Origin: Candidatus Thermokryptus mobilis
GTDB taxonomy: Bacteria > Bacteroidota > Ignavibacteria > Kryptoniales > Kryptoniaceae
DNA: 64,000 bases
Assembly (NCBI RefSeq): GCF_900070205.1
Contig: NZ_FAOO01000012.1
Coordinates: 1 to 64,000, forward strand
Direction: 5' to 3'
In this document: piece after piece, positions 44,820 to 54,515 of the stretch
How positions within the stretch are numbered: the stretch's first letter is position 1
Layout of the letters: the number at the start of each line of letters is the position of its first letter
Translations under genes and position numbers: made by a program
The notes under the pieces: model-generated
The model's database searches: none
What the model was told of the DNA's origin: nothing
What the model saw: the letters and a program-made list of their open reading frames with translations, nothing else

Positions 44820-47666
44820 TTAAAAGTTAAGTTCTATCCCAACTTCAACATGTCGTGGAGCGCTATACCAGTGCGGTCTATGACGATTTTCAGGTGAAAC
44901 AGCGGGATTTGTGCTGTAATCGGGTCTACCTGAATCATCAAAAACATTCAAGACATTCTTCTTGTTCAACAAGTTCGTCACATCAGCCCAAAGCGTTGCA
45001 TTAACAAAACCAAGCTTGAATGTCTTATACGCTCTGACATCTATATTCCCAGTCCAAGGCATCCTTCCACTATTGATCTCTCCCGTAAGATATGTTCCAC
45101 GGGCATCGGTTGGAGTATATGGCAAACCGCTTCCAAAGTTACCGATGAAGTTCAATCCCCAAGTGTCATAAATAAGATTGAAGATAAATGAAAGCGTGTG
45201 CGGTTGGTCCCACGCAAGCGTCGTCGTCCTCTTTGGCGGTACATATCCAGTCACAGAAGCAGTGTATGCCTCCCAGAAGTGAGTCGCCCAATTATCTGCA
45301 TTACCCTCAGATCTTGAATAAGTATAGTTGATTTGAAAAGCATAATGATTGCTTAAACGTTTCCTTAGAGCGAATTCAATCCCCCTTGAATTCGCATAGT
45401 CAAGATTAACTATCTGCGTGTATGTATACGGGTCACGGAAAAATCTCTTCGTTGATATGTAATCATAGGTGTCTTTATAAAAAGCAGTTATACTCATCAC
45501 GATGTCCTCGCTTAAAACCACATCAGCACCAACTTCATAAGCGTGCGTCGTCTCCGGTTTCAAATTCGGATTCCCGATTCTCGGTTCATATCCTTGCGCA
45601 AGGTTTGGATAAGGATAATTTGGATTATTCTGGTTGAATCTTCTGTAAAGGAAGAACATATCGGGATATTGATAAAACTGACCGTATGCGAAGTGAATTT
45701 TCGCTCTATCAGATATCGGATGTGAAAAACCAATTCGTGGGCTTATATGCCACTTCGGTTTGACGTTCCCAACATTTGATATATCAGCGTTCGGATCCGT
45801 TGCTTTCAAATCAATTACCTTGTAAACATCCGGTGCCTTCGGATTAAGATAATCAAAACGAATACCAACATTTATGATAAGATCCGATATCTCAATTTTA
45901 TCCTGAATGTAAGCAGCTGCTTGAACAGGTCTAAACCTATAATAAGCGGTCTCATAATGTCTCGTTTCCTCTGGCTGTAAAGTATCAAGGTGATCCCAAT
46001 AGCTATTCACACCGTTTATCCACCAATCGTTCAAATCATATTGCTTATATTCAAATCCGAACTTAACAAAATTGTATCTATCAACCTGACTGGCAAAACT
46101 TGCTGAAAATGTATTTGTCAAAACAAAATACTGCTGAACATAATCATCCATTGAAATAGCCATTAAATCAACTTGCGTGTATCCAGCTTGTCTGAAGCGT
46201 TCAATAAGTTGCGGTGTTAGATATGTTCCTTTCTTTATCGTGTCGCCATTGATGACATAATCCCTGTAAAGTGGGAAACCGACTTTAAGTGCATCTTTAA
46301 GCCAAAGCGTGACCCTGTATGGACCACCAAATTCATAGTTTGAAGTTGAATCAAATAGATTGTTACCCCTAACAGCACTGAATATCCTTGAAAAGTCACC
46401 CTTCAACTCCTCCTCATAAACATAATACTTATACCTGGTGTTAAATTGGGAAAACTTAACTTCATAATATGTATTCCCGCTTAACGCATGCGTCAGATGA
46501 GCCGTGTAAAGCGTGCTCGTCCTGTAATTCGTTGCTTGAAATTCCGGAAGATTTGGATCGCGCATCTTCATCAAATACTGATATTTGAAATAATGGTCGT
46601 AACCTTTGTTCTTCCTGTCGGTTATAGCATAACCGAAGCGAAGTTTCAAGTTCTCAAAAAACTTAAATGTGAGCTTCGCATTCCCTCTCAATCTACTGTC
46701 AAAGAAACCGAGGTTTTCAAATGTGTTCTGAACAACTCTCCCACCTGGAGTTTTATAAGTTGGACCAGTGAATCTGTTAAGATATGTTCTTGTAAAGCTC
46801 CTATCCCCACTTATGAAAAACGTCGCGATATCATTTCCTGGTATCACCGGACCGCTCAAAGAAAACTCGCCTCTGAAAGTCCCCCAATCGTTATCCTTCC
46901 ATCCAAGCTTCCCAAATTGATCCGTTCCAACTCTCAATCCACCCGTAAACTTTGAACCACCCTCCTGCGTGACTATGTTAACAACTGCTGATTGCGCCTG
47001 TCCATACTCAGCATTAAATGTCCCAGATAAAATTGAAACCGAAGCTATCCCAAGCCGAGATACATCAAGAGCCGAACCGCCATAGAGCAGATCATCAACC
47101 CTTATACCGTCAACGACATAGCTTACTTCTGTTGTTCTACCACCCCTGACATGAATCCCATTGTCACCACCGCCAAGCCCACCGTTATTTGCCACAACAA
47201 CACCAGGAGCAAGCGTCATAACCTCCTGATATGAATTCACAGGGATCGACTGAATCTCTTGCGCAGTCACAGCCGTAACAGTTGATGTTGCATCCTTTTG
47301 TATAAGTTTTCTTTCAGCCGTTACGACAACCTCTTCAACTTGAATCGCTTCGCTTGAAAGCTCAAAATTAACCTCGGTTGTAAAATCAGGCAAAACCCTC
47401 ACTCCCCTAACTGTCATCGCACGATAACCAACAAATGATGCCCTTACATCATATGTCCCAACAGGAACATTTACAATGACATACTCGCCTTTCAAATCCG
47501 TCGCTGCCCCAAAAGCTGTCCCAACAAGCACAACATTTACACCCGGAAGTGGCTCTTTCGTTTCCTTATCAATAACCTTCCCCCTTATTTTACCCGTCTC
47601 ACCCGCAAAAACAAAGGCGAAAACAAACAAAACTAAAAAAACTGAAAAAAATAACCTTTTCACCAT
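44820..47666 (-). CDS. TonB-dependent outer membrane receptor with carboxypeptidase-like N-terminal domain
   Basis: 948 residues from the ATG at 47666, which has GGAGG 8 bases upstream. Signal peptide (1-21); a CarboxypepD_reg-like domain (about 24-105: GKVIDKETKEPLPGVNV, GEYVIVNVPVGTYDV); a plug (about 110-225: VVVTAERK, VRGGRTTEVSYVVDGIRV, YGQAQSAVVNIVT); and a barrel with a terminal Phe (VEVGIELNF). It should import or bind a large substrate at the cost of proton motive force through TonB. No SusD partner follows, so it is not a Sus-type pair. It stands directly behind sprA with its own consensus promoter. Confidence 0.9.
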   Translation of the reverse strand: MVKRLFFSVFLVLFVFAFVFAGETGKIRGKVIDKETKEPLPGVNVVLVGTAFGAATDLKGEYVIVNVPVGTYDVRASFVGYRAMTVRGVRVLPDFTTEVNFELSSEAIQVEEVVVTAERKLIQKDATSTVTAVTAQEIQSIPVNSYQEVMTLAPGVVVANNGGLGGGDNGIHVRGGRTTEVSYVVDGIRVDDLLYGGSALDVSRLGIASVSILSGTFNAEYGQAQSAVVNIVTQEGGSKFTGGLRVGTDQFGKLGWKDNDWGTFRGEFSLSGPVIPGNDIATFFISGDRSFTRTYLNRFTGPTYKTPGGRVVQNTFENLGFFDSRLRGNAKLTFKFFENLKLRFGYAITDRKNKGYDHYFKYQYLMKMRDPNLPEFQATNYRTSTLYTAHLTHALSGNTYYEVKFSQFNTRYKYYVYEEELKGDFSRIFSAVRGNNLFDSTSNYEFGGPYRVTLWLKDALKVGFPLYRDYVINGDTIKKGTYLTPQLIERFRQAGYTQVDLMAISMDDYVQQYFVLTNTFSASFASQVDRYNFVKFGFEYKQYDLNDWWINGVNSYWDHLDTLQPEETRHYETAYYRFRPVQAAAYIQDKIEISDLIINVGIRFDYLNPKAPDVYKVIDLKATDPNADISNVGNVKPKWHISPRIGFSHPISDRAKIHFAYGQFYQYPDMFFLYRRFNQNNPNYPYPNLAQGYEPRIGNPNLKPETTHAYEVGADVVLSEDIVMSITAFYKDTYDYISTKRFFRDPYTYTQIVNLDYANSRGIEFALRKRLSNHYAFQINYTYSRSEGNADNWATHFWEAYTASVTGYVPPKRTTTLAWDQPHTLSFIFNLIYDTWGLNFIGNFGSGLPYTPTDARGTYLTGEINSGRMPWTGNIDVRAYKTFKLGFVNATLWADVTNLLNKKNVLNVFDDSGRPDYSTNPAVSPENRHRPHWYSAPRHVEVGIELNF

Positions 47667-47722
47667 AACTTGCCTCCGCTTTATATTTGAGATATAAAAG
47701 AGCAAAACGCTGTTCATAGCAA

Positions 47723-47751
47723 AATATAAAAAAATTTTTTACAGTTGTCAA
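47723..47751 (-). promoter_or_regulatory. Consensus sigma-70 promoter of the TonB receptor gene
   Basis: Minus strand: TTGACA (47751-47746), exactly 17 bases, TATATT (47728-47723). The start site would be near 47716, giving a 50-base leader. Confidence 0.75.
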
Positions 47752-47756
47752 GACCC

Positions 47757-50700
47757 CTATGCCCCGATTGAAATGTGAAGGTCAATCCCAACCTCATTTA
47801 TCGTTGAACCAGGAACGAAAGTACTCCTTGAATCAGACCTTGACTTCGTCAAACGATAAAATAACGAGCCTGTGACCCTTGTGCTTAACATATATCTGAA
47901 CCTAAATTCCATCATCGTTCTTAAAATACCATCAAGAGGAATCGCTTCTGTTAAGTTCCTTGCTTGATATGTTTTCCTTGAATTCTTTGATGATGAATAC
48001 GTGAGCGTTATATCAACATCGTTTTTAAGCGATAGCCCAAAGATTGGCAAATTAAATCCACGCTTTGAATAACTAAAATTAAACGACATCTCACGCCTGA
48101 ATGTCTCAACTATTGCCTTCGCAGAAAAGTTAAGGTCATAATAAGTTGAAGTAATATACCTAAATCCACCTGTTAAATTACCATTCCAAAGTGGCTTAAA
48201 TGTTAAGTTCAAACCGACGAGTGGATTGAACTCATACCCAGCCCTTTCTGATTCAAATGTCATCGGCTGTCCAATGAAACTCCTCCACCTTTTCTCAAAG
48301 TTTGAAGTATATGAATGCTCAAGCGAAACCCTGGTGGCGAAAGATTTGAAAATTGAAAACCTCTCAAGCCCATCCCATCTAAATCTCCAATTTAAGCGGG
48401 GCAAAAATCCACCAAAAATTTTACTCAAAATCGGCAATGTCTCAAATCCCTCCTCAAACGCCTGCGCTAACTTTTCATCCTCGCTTCTCTTATCCGTCGG
48501 ATCAATTTTAAACTCAGCATATTTTGATGCAACCGAACCGATCCCGCCTTTGAAAATGCTGAAAACAAAAACTGGTGGAATCATCAAAAATGAACGTCCC
48601 AAAGATGCAGAACTTGTAAACGATGTGACCTTCGGAATCCCAGATGAATCCGTCACAACCCTTTGATTTCTCTGATAGCTCCAATTTATGTTCCAGCTCA
48701 AATCAAGATAAGCTCCTTGCCACAATGGTCTTGATGTCGTAATGGAAATCCTGTTTGTCTGGGAATACATATTATCAAGGTTTCCATTCGGAGCTCTTAA
48801 CCCAGGGCTTTGTTCAAAACCAAAAAACGGAAAACCTTTCTTCGGTGAAAACTTCAAACTACCGTTTGGATCAGACACAAAACCAAGCTGATACAAAAGC
48901 GAAGGTCCATATTCAACTTTATCACTAACAAAAGGAAACCAAGATAACAAATTACCCATCCCCGGTCTTTCAGAATAAAGACCGGTGTTCGTAGCAGTGT
49001 TAGTTTGAGTGAAATTAAGCTGAACATTGTCATAATCAAGAAAAGGCGTCTTGATCAAAATTCTTAATAAATCTTTCAACTTAAAAGTTGATCCCGATTT
49101 TTCAGTTGTGTCCTTTTGAACTTGGGCACCACGCCCCCTTCTCAAGGTCTTGCTCTCTTCACCAAACCAAGAATCAGCAAGCGACTTCAATCTAATTGAA
49201 AATCCAGCGTTCAAATTCGCCGAATAACCAGCCCCGCGACCAAGTGAACCCTGTTGAAAGTTGTTTTGCCATCTGTAAGCCGAAGAATAGCTTAAATTCA
49301 AATTTAAATACTTGTTAATTCCCAAAATCGGCGGTACTTTCGGATTTGTCCCAATGCTAATCTGCTGAGATAAACTTTGCGTCCTTCCAAAATTGATCAA
49401 ACCGTCCTTAAAGAAAATATCGCCCAAAATTTCCCGTGTCGTCCTCTGTCTTCCAAGCGAATCCGTCTCAAGATGAACAAGATTACTACCTATGTCAACT
49501 GAATATCTAAGAGATGGATTCAAAAGTCCGTTGTTTGAAAATCTCCAATCAAAAGAAAAACCACGCTGTGCATTGAACAACCTTGTTGTCGGTTCAAACA
49601 TTGCTTTCGTTCTGAATTTTCTATTCTCTTGACCCCTGTCAAACCTCATCATCCCAGATATATTAGACGGTGTCAATTGTATCTCCCAATCTTTATACGC
49701 CTCAAGTATCGGCACACCATCAAAAATTGATTTAAATGGTTTCAAACTGATCGGTCGTATCGCCGTTGAATAGCTCGTTTGAAAATTAAAAGCCCACCTT
49801 TTGCTAATCTCTGTGTTTATATCCCTTGACATCGCTCTATTGAAGTTAAAGCCAAGATTTATCTTGTTAATTAAATCTTTGACATACCATTTCTGTGAAT
49901 TGATTGTGAAATTAAAACTCGGCACCGCCCATGTCTCAGAAGCCATAACCTGTTGAATCACCGTAAGCAAACTATCCGCTTTCCTATTTGCCTCATCTAA
50001 ACTTCCACCACTATCAAGAACATTCTGTTTCAAACGATTTGCAGCCTCGGTTGCGAGTATATCCCTGCCGGGTATATACTTTGGAATCCCTATGTTCTCA
50101 CTGCGTTGATAAGAAAGGGGAATACGAACGGATGAAGCAATTACGGAAGGAAATACTTTCTCAAGGTTTAAGTTTGCAGAGAAAGCCCAATTTGTCGCAA
50201 GAACGCGAGCAGAAGAATTGACAAATTTATCAGTTAAACCTCTAAATTCGGGACTTTTCCTTGACAATCCAAAGTTAAGATTTAAAAGTTCTGGAACGCT
50301 CAATTGCGCAGATAAATTATAAGCCCAACCTATTGCATCATTTGCTTTTAAAAGGCGCAATTCATTAACCCAAACATCACCTGAAAGGAATTCCGGACCC
50401 TTACCTTTTGGATTAGTAACTCCAATTGCAATAAAAGTCACATTCGTAAGCGATGGATTACCTTTTAACCAATATGTCGCCCCAGGTGGACCATCAGGAA
50501 CAGGAACTCTCTTAACGGGTTGATTTACAGAATCCCTTGTCTGTTTCAGAGCTGTTAATTGATCAAAAACGATTTGAATGTTGTTCTTTATGTCCCAATC
50601 AGGCCAGATCGGCTGGCGATACTCATAATAATTTGATGTATCAGTCCCAATCCAAATAAAAATCTCACCCGCATAATCAGTTGTGTCGCGGAAGTAAAAG

Positions 50701-53700
50701 TTATTATCGCCGTGAACGAAAAGACGCATAACCTTGTAATTGAACAAATCAATCCTCTGTGGAAATCTCCTCATCGCAAGGCGAAGTGTATCATCTGGAA
50801 GACCCCTTATTATGAAAGCAAGAGATTGCTCGTTCCCCTCTATCTGTTGATCCGGTCTTGTCCTGTCCCTAGGTCTTTGCACACCAGGTGGCGGTGTGTA
50901 ATTTGGATTGTCCTCAACGCTTACAACTGTAACTTTAAATTTATCGTCATTCTTGACAAGCTCTTCCCAATAATTCCCAACGAGATTGAAATCAGCAATC
51001 CTTATCATACCCTCACGCTCAAACCCAGTAAACCAAACACGAACAAACTCTATTAAAGTAAAGCTCGGATTCCCAACAACTCTCGTATATGCCGAAAGAG
51101 GGATTTTAAGCTGATACCACCCATTTGAGCCACCACCAGCGATGAACGGGTTATTCAAAGTGTCAAGCGGAATCTCGTATTCAAAATAATTATCTACAAG
51201 GTCAAGTATGTGATTGTTGTTTAAATCCTCCTGATCAATGTCCGGGTAGAGGTCTTTGTTTCCTTCCGTCCCGTTCCTTTTCAAGAGATTTCCAAACTCA
51301 AAGTTGTCCTGACTCGGATCGTCCCCAAGATATGGATATCTTAACCTTTCCTCTTCATCACTCATCCCATCAAGCCCAACATCTTCACCTGGATCAAGAC
51401 GATAGTTTCCATTTCTATCTTCTGTGTCAAGTCGTCTGTTCGGAATAACATCTTCCGAAATCTGACCAAGGTTTATAAGCATCTTCGCATTTGGACCTGG
51501 ATTTCCAACGATTTTAAACCATATTTCAATGTAAGTTATATTTTCCGTTGTCAAGTCAGTTGAAAAATACGGAAGAATCCTCATCATTCCAGCCCAATTT
51601 TGAGCTGGGAAGTTTTTTATGGAATCCCATTTTGTTGTGTAATTGTATTGACCGCGTCTGTCGGGGAAAAACTGAATGTCAAGCGGAGTTATAAACTGCT
51701 GCTCTTGTGCTACCCTTTTTTGTGGCCAAACCTCCTGAATTTGAACCGATTGAGGTATGTTAAACCAAGCAAGATAACCCTTTCTTTGAACCTTAACAGT
51801 ATCTGAAATTGTTCCAGGTTTTATCTCACCAAGCAAGGGCATATGAGCCGGAGCACTCGCAAAATGCCAATGTGTTGAAATCAAGCTCAAAGGAACAATC
51901 CTTTTTGATCCTTCAAAATCATCTATATAAACTATGCTTTCAGCACCATCACCTGCAATCGTGCTCTTTCTAGTGTTCGGGTCAGAAAACATAAAAGCTG
52001 ACTCGCCGCGAAGTGAAAATGAAGCATCCTGCTTTCTCTGATAACCGGGAAGGATGTCAAAAAACTCCGAAATTTTACTTGAGTTAAACCTTGTTGAAAA
52101 ATCAAAACCAAGCATTGTATTGCTTATCGGCTCTTCACCAAGGCGAACTTTATCGCTCAAACTTTGCTGGGCGTAATTCATAAGCGTAAACCCAAACCTC
52201 GTGTTCTCGGCAAGGTCAATATCACCGCGAGCACCGAGAATCGTCTTTGAAGCAAACGAAAATAAATCATTCGTCTCATACCTTATCTTAAGATTTGACC
52301 CCGGAAGCAAAGCATCACGGTTCAAAATTGTTAACTGCCCAAGTATATAATCAACCCTGTAATCAACACCCTCAACCAAACGCCTATCGTTAAGATAAAC
52401 CTGAACGCTACCCTCAGCAACATTAAAACCAAGATTATACGTGGCTTGGACATCGCTTGTCAATTTAGCCGAGATAAAAAACTTTGACGACTTAGCTGTG
52501 TTATTTCTCGCTGCGACTTGATTCGTATCATAAATGTCATCATAAGCAATTGAGCTTATGAAATCATCATCTTTGTCTGGTAAAAGCTTTTTTAGCGTCT
52601 CCTTGCTGAAAGGTTTAAGAAACGGGAAAATTAACTCACCTCTTGATGGATTGATCGTCAATTCAGAAAAATCAAATTTATTATCAGGTCCAGGCGAACC
52701 ATCCTCATGAAATTTATCAAAACCGAAAATTTGCAAAAGATTTTTGCCGTCAATCTCCTCCCTGGGCTCTTGGTCAGGGCTAGCTTGATATAAAACTTTT
52801 AAATCAAAGCCCTCCTTCTTTATATTTCTTGCTCCACCGAGCGGATAAATACTTTTTATCAAAAGGTCCCATGCCTTTTTAAAAGATGGTTGTAAAGACC
52901 TCGGTCTAACAAGCTTCAAAACAAGCGTAGCAGATGTATCAGCAAGTGAATTTATAAAATCCCCATAAACCGTATCATCCGAAGCTACCTGTGTTGGACC
53001 TTCAACACGATAAGCAACAGCTATAGCTTGATTATCTTGTAAGTTTATGTTAAGCGATATAACACCTATATCAGGATTGATCGTGTAATCCTTGCCTCTC
53101 TCAAGCTTTCTAAAAAGTCCAACCTCAATCCTTCCTGGATCGCTCTGCAAAACATTGCTCCTTAAACTATCATAATAAGCCCTGGTATCGGCTGGAGGTA
53201 AGTTTATATCAGCAACGATAAAACGCGTAAGCCCCGGCTCCGGTCTCTCAAGCTGGGAAACCCAAACCTCTATATCCTTAACTTGCAAACCCGGAGCTAT
53301 CCTCAAAGGTGGGCTGTTTTGATAATACGGCTCATATGTCGGAATGTATTTCTCGTCAATAAAGTAATGACTTTGAGAATATTGATACATAAAAACCTTT
53401 ATCTCCTGCGACTGAGCCCCGCCAGTTAAAACACGCTCCTGGGATTCCCCTTTCTTCTGACTTGCTATCGTTGTCAATTTCAAGGGTCCAACTTGAAAGC
53501 TTGCTTTTATCCCGAATAAAGCCTGACTGCTCCCTATAAGTGAAGATGGTGTTTGAAGAGAAACATTACCCGCCTCAACACTTTGCACTATCTCATCATC
53601 ATATCCTTTGTATTTAATTTTTAGTTGATTTTCAAAATCAAACTGTCTTTGCGTGTTCCAATCAGCGGTTATGTTAAGTTTATCCCCTATTGTCCCACCG

Positions 53701-54329
53701 ACATTTATTTGAACCTGCTGTGAAAAGTCCGGCTCATTTCTAACATTTCCAAGTCGTGAAATTATAAGCTGTTCTGTTTTCTCATTCCGCCAAGCCCCAG
53801 TTATATCAACAGCGCCAGAAATACGAAGATTTATCACAGGTGGTCCAAATATGCTTAAAATCGGATTTGCTGGGACAGGAATTTGAATGTTCGTTATATT
53901 GCTAAAAAGCTGCTCAATGTCATCTCTTCGTTCCCGACCCTCATATCTATGTGCAAGCTCAACCCAAGAAATTTTCCTCTTCTCTTCAAGTCGGATCTGA
54001 ATATATCTCTCAATAGGAACAACAAGTTCAATTGGACGTTCAATTCCAGCAATTTTTTCCTTTATACGAACGAACCTCCCTGTTGAGTCAATCTGCACCT
54101 CCCTTTTCAATAAACCTGACGGGACAAAAAGAAGTGGATGTTGTTTTGATTGCCTTACTTCAACATATGGCTTGCTCAAAAAAGAATTTAAAAATTTAAC
54201 CTGGGCTGAGGAATCAACCACAACTGTATCTGCTTTGGATACCCCGATTGTGTTAACCGATGAAAAGAGATTTTCAATAAATAGAGATAAAAAAAGCATC
54301 AAAATAACATAAACTCCGCATCTCATCAT
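47757..54329 (-). CDS. sprA: Cell surface protein SprA/Sov, T9SS outer membrane translocon
   Basis: 2190 residues from the ATG at 54329, close to Flavobacterium SprA (about 2400). A signal peptide leads into repeated segments typical of the family: PVINLRISGAVDITGAW, IGDKLNITADWNTQRQFDFENQLKIKY, VEAGNVSLQTPSSLIGSSQALFG, VFYKLERGKDY-type (GLFRKLERGKDYTI) and GESAFMFSDPN. The C-terminal third is dense in barrel strands. SprA forms the 36-strand channel through which T9SS cargo passes the outer membrane. gldK/L/M/N (porK-N) are not in the window. It starts the minus-strand surface-protein block that runs to the PorV-like gene. Confidence 0.95.
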   Translation of the reverse strand: MMRCGVYVILMLFLSLFIENLFSSVNTIGVSKADTVVVDSSAQVKFLNSFLSKPYVEVRQSKQHPLLFVPSGLLKREVQIDSTGRFVRIKEKIAGIERPIELVVPIERYIQIRLEEKRKISWVELAHRYEGRERRDDIEQLFSNITNIQIPVPANPILSIFGPPVINLRISGAVDITGAWRNEKTEQLIISRLGNVRNEPDFSQQVQINVGGTIGDKLNITADWNTQRQFDFENQLKIKYKGYDDEIVQSVEAGNVSLQTPSSLIGSSQALFGIKASFQVGPLKLTTIASQKKGESQERVLTGGAQSQEIKVFMYQYSQSHYFIDEKYIPTYEPYYQNSPPLRIAPGLQVKDIEVWVSQLERPEPGLTRFIVADINLPPADTRAYYDSLRSNVLQSDPGRIEVGLFRKLERGKDYTINPDIGVISLNINLQDNQAIAVAYRVEGPTQVASDDTVYGDFINSLADTSATLVLKLVRPRSLQPSFKKAWDLLIKSIYPLGGARNIKKEGFDLKVLYQASPDQEPREEIDGKNLLQIFGFDKFHEDGSPGPDNKFDFSELTINPSRGELIFPFLKPFSKETLKKLLPDKDDDFISSIAYDDIYDTNQVAARNNTAKSSKFFISAKLTSDVQATYNLGFNVAEGSVQVYLNDRRLVEGVDYRVDYILGQLTILNRDALLPGSNLKIRYETNDLFSFASKTILGARGDIDLAENTRFGFTLMNYAQQSLSDKVRLGEEPISNTMLGFDFSTRFNSSKISEFFDILPGYQRKQDASFSLRGESAFMFSDPNTRKSTIAGDGAESIVYIDDFEGSKRIVPLSLISTHWHFASAPAHMPLLGEIKPGTISDTVKVQRKGYLAWFNIPQSVQIQEVWPQKRVAQEQQFITPLDIQFFPDRRGQYNYTTKWDSIKNFPAQNWAGMMRILPYFSTDLTTENITYIEIWFKIVGNPGPNAKMLINLGQISEDVIPNRRLDTEDRNGNYRLDPGEDVGLDGMSDEEERLRYPYLGDDPSQDNFEFGNLLKRNGTEGNKDLYPDIDQEDLNNNHILDLVDNYFEYEIPLDTLNNPFIAGGGSNGWYQLKIPLSAYTRVVGNPSFTLIEFVRVWFTGFEREGMIRIADFNLVGNYWEELVKNDDKFKVTVVSVEDNPNYTPPPGVQRPRDRTRPDQQIEGNEQSLAFIIRGLPDDTLRLAMRRFPQRIDLFNYKVMRLFVHGDNNFYFRDTTDYAGEIFIWIGTDTSNYYEYRQPIWPDWDIKNNIQIVFDQLTALKQTRDSVNQPVKRVPVPDGPPGATYWLKGNPSLTNVTFIAIGVTNPKGKGPEFLSGDVWVNELRLLKANDAIGWAYNLSAQLSVPELLNLNFGLSRKSPEFRGLTDKFVNSSARVLATNWAFSANLNLEKVFPSVIASSVRIPLSYQRSENIGIPKYIPGRDILATEAANRLKQNVLDSGGSLDEANRKADSLLTVIQQVMASETWAVPSFNFTINSQKWYVKDLINKINLGFNFNRAMSRDINTEISKRWAFNFQTSYSTAIRPISLKPFKSIFDGVPILEAYKDWEIQLTPSNISGMMRFDRGQENRKFRTKAMFEPTTRLFNAQRGFSFDWRFSNNGLLNPSLRYSVDIGSNLVHLETDSLGRQRTTREILGDIFFKDGLINFGRTQSLSQQISIGTNPKVPPILGINKYLNLNLSYSSAYRWQNNFQQGSLGRGAGYSANLNAGFSIRLKSLADSWFGEESKTLRRGRGAQVQKDTTEKSGSTFKLKDLLRILIKTPFLDYDNVQLNFTQTNTATNTGLYSERPGMGNLLSWFPFVSDKVEYGPSLLYQLGFVSDPNGSLKFSPKKGFPFFGFEQSPGLRAPNGNLDNMYSQTNRISITTSRPLWQGAYLDLSWNINWSYQRNQRVVTDSSGIPKVTSFTSSASLGRSFLMIPPVFVFSIFKGGIGSVASKYAEFKIDPTDKRSEDEKLAQAFEEGFETLPILSKIFGGFLPRLNWRFRWDGLERFSIFKSFATRVSLEHSYTSNFEKRWRSFIGQPMTFESERAGYEFNPLVGLNLTFKPLWNGNLTGGFRYITSTYYDLNFSAKAIVETFRREMSFNFSYSKRGFNLPIFGLSLKNDVDITLTYSSSKNSRKTYQARNLTEAIPLDGILRTMMEFRFRYMLSTRVTGSLFYRLTKSRSDSRSTFVPGSTINEVGIDLHISIGA

Positions 54330-54400
54330 CAAACAGACAAATTTTTGGTTTAACAGCGTAGCCCTTTAAGCTATAAGCAAAACTCCAACTTTTTTATGTC

Positions 54401-54429
54401 TAATTAAAGATAAAATTTTCAACTTTCAA
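54401..54429 (-). promoter_or_regulatory. Putative sigma-70 promoter of sprA
   Basis: Minus strand: TTGAAA (54429-54424), 17 bases, TAATTA (54406-54401), with a leader of about 65 bases. Confidence 0.4.
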
Positions 54430-54464
54430 ATTCAAATGTCAAATCGCAACAAGATGCCATATCT

Positions 54465-54493
54465 TTGCTTAATTTTATATCATTTGCTAATTT
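54465..54493 (+). promoter_or_regulatory. Putative sigma-70 promoter of the M24 peptidase operon
   Basis: TTGCTT (54465-54470), 17 bases, TAATTT (54488-54493), 22 bases before the ATG at 54516. Confidence 0.4.
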
Positions 54494-54515
54494 AAATCAA
54501 AAAACGGAGGAGAAC

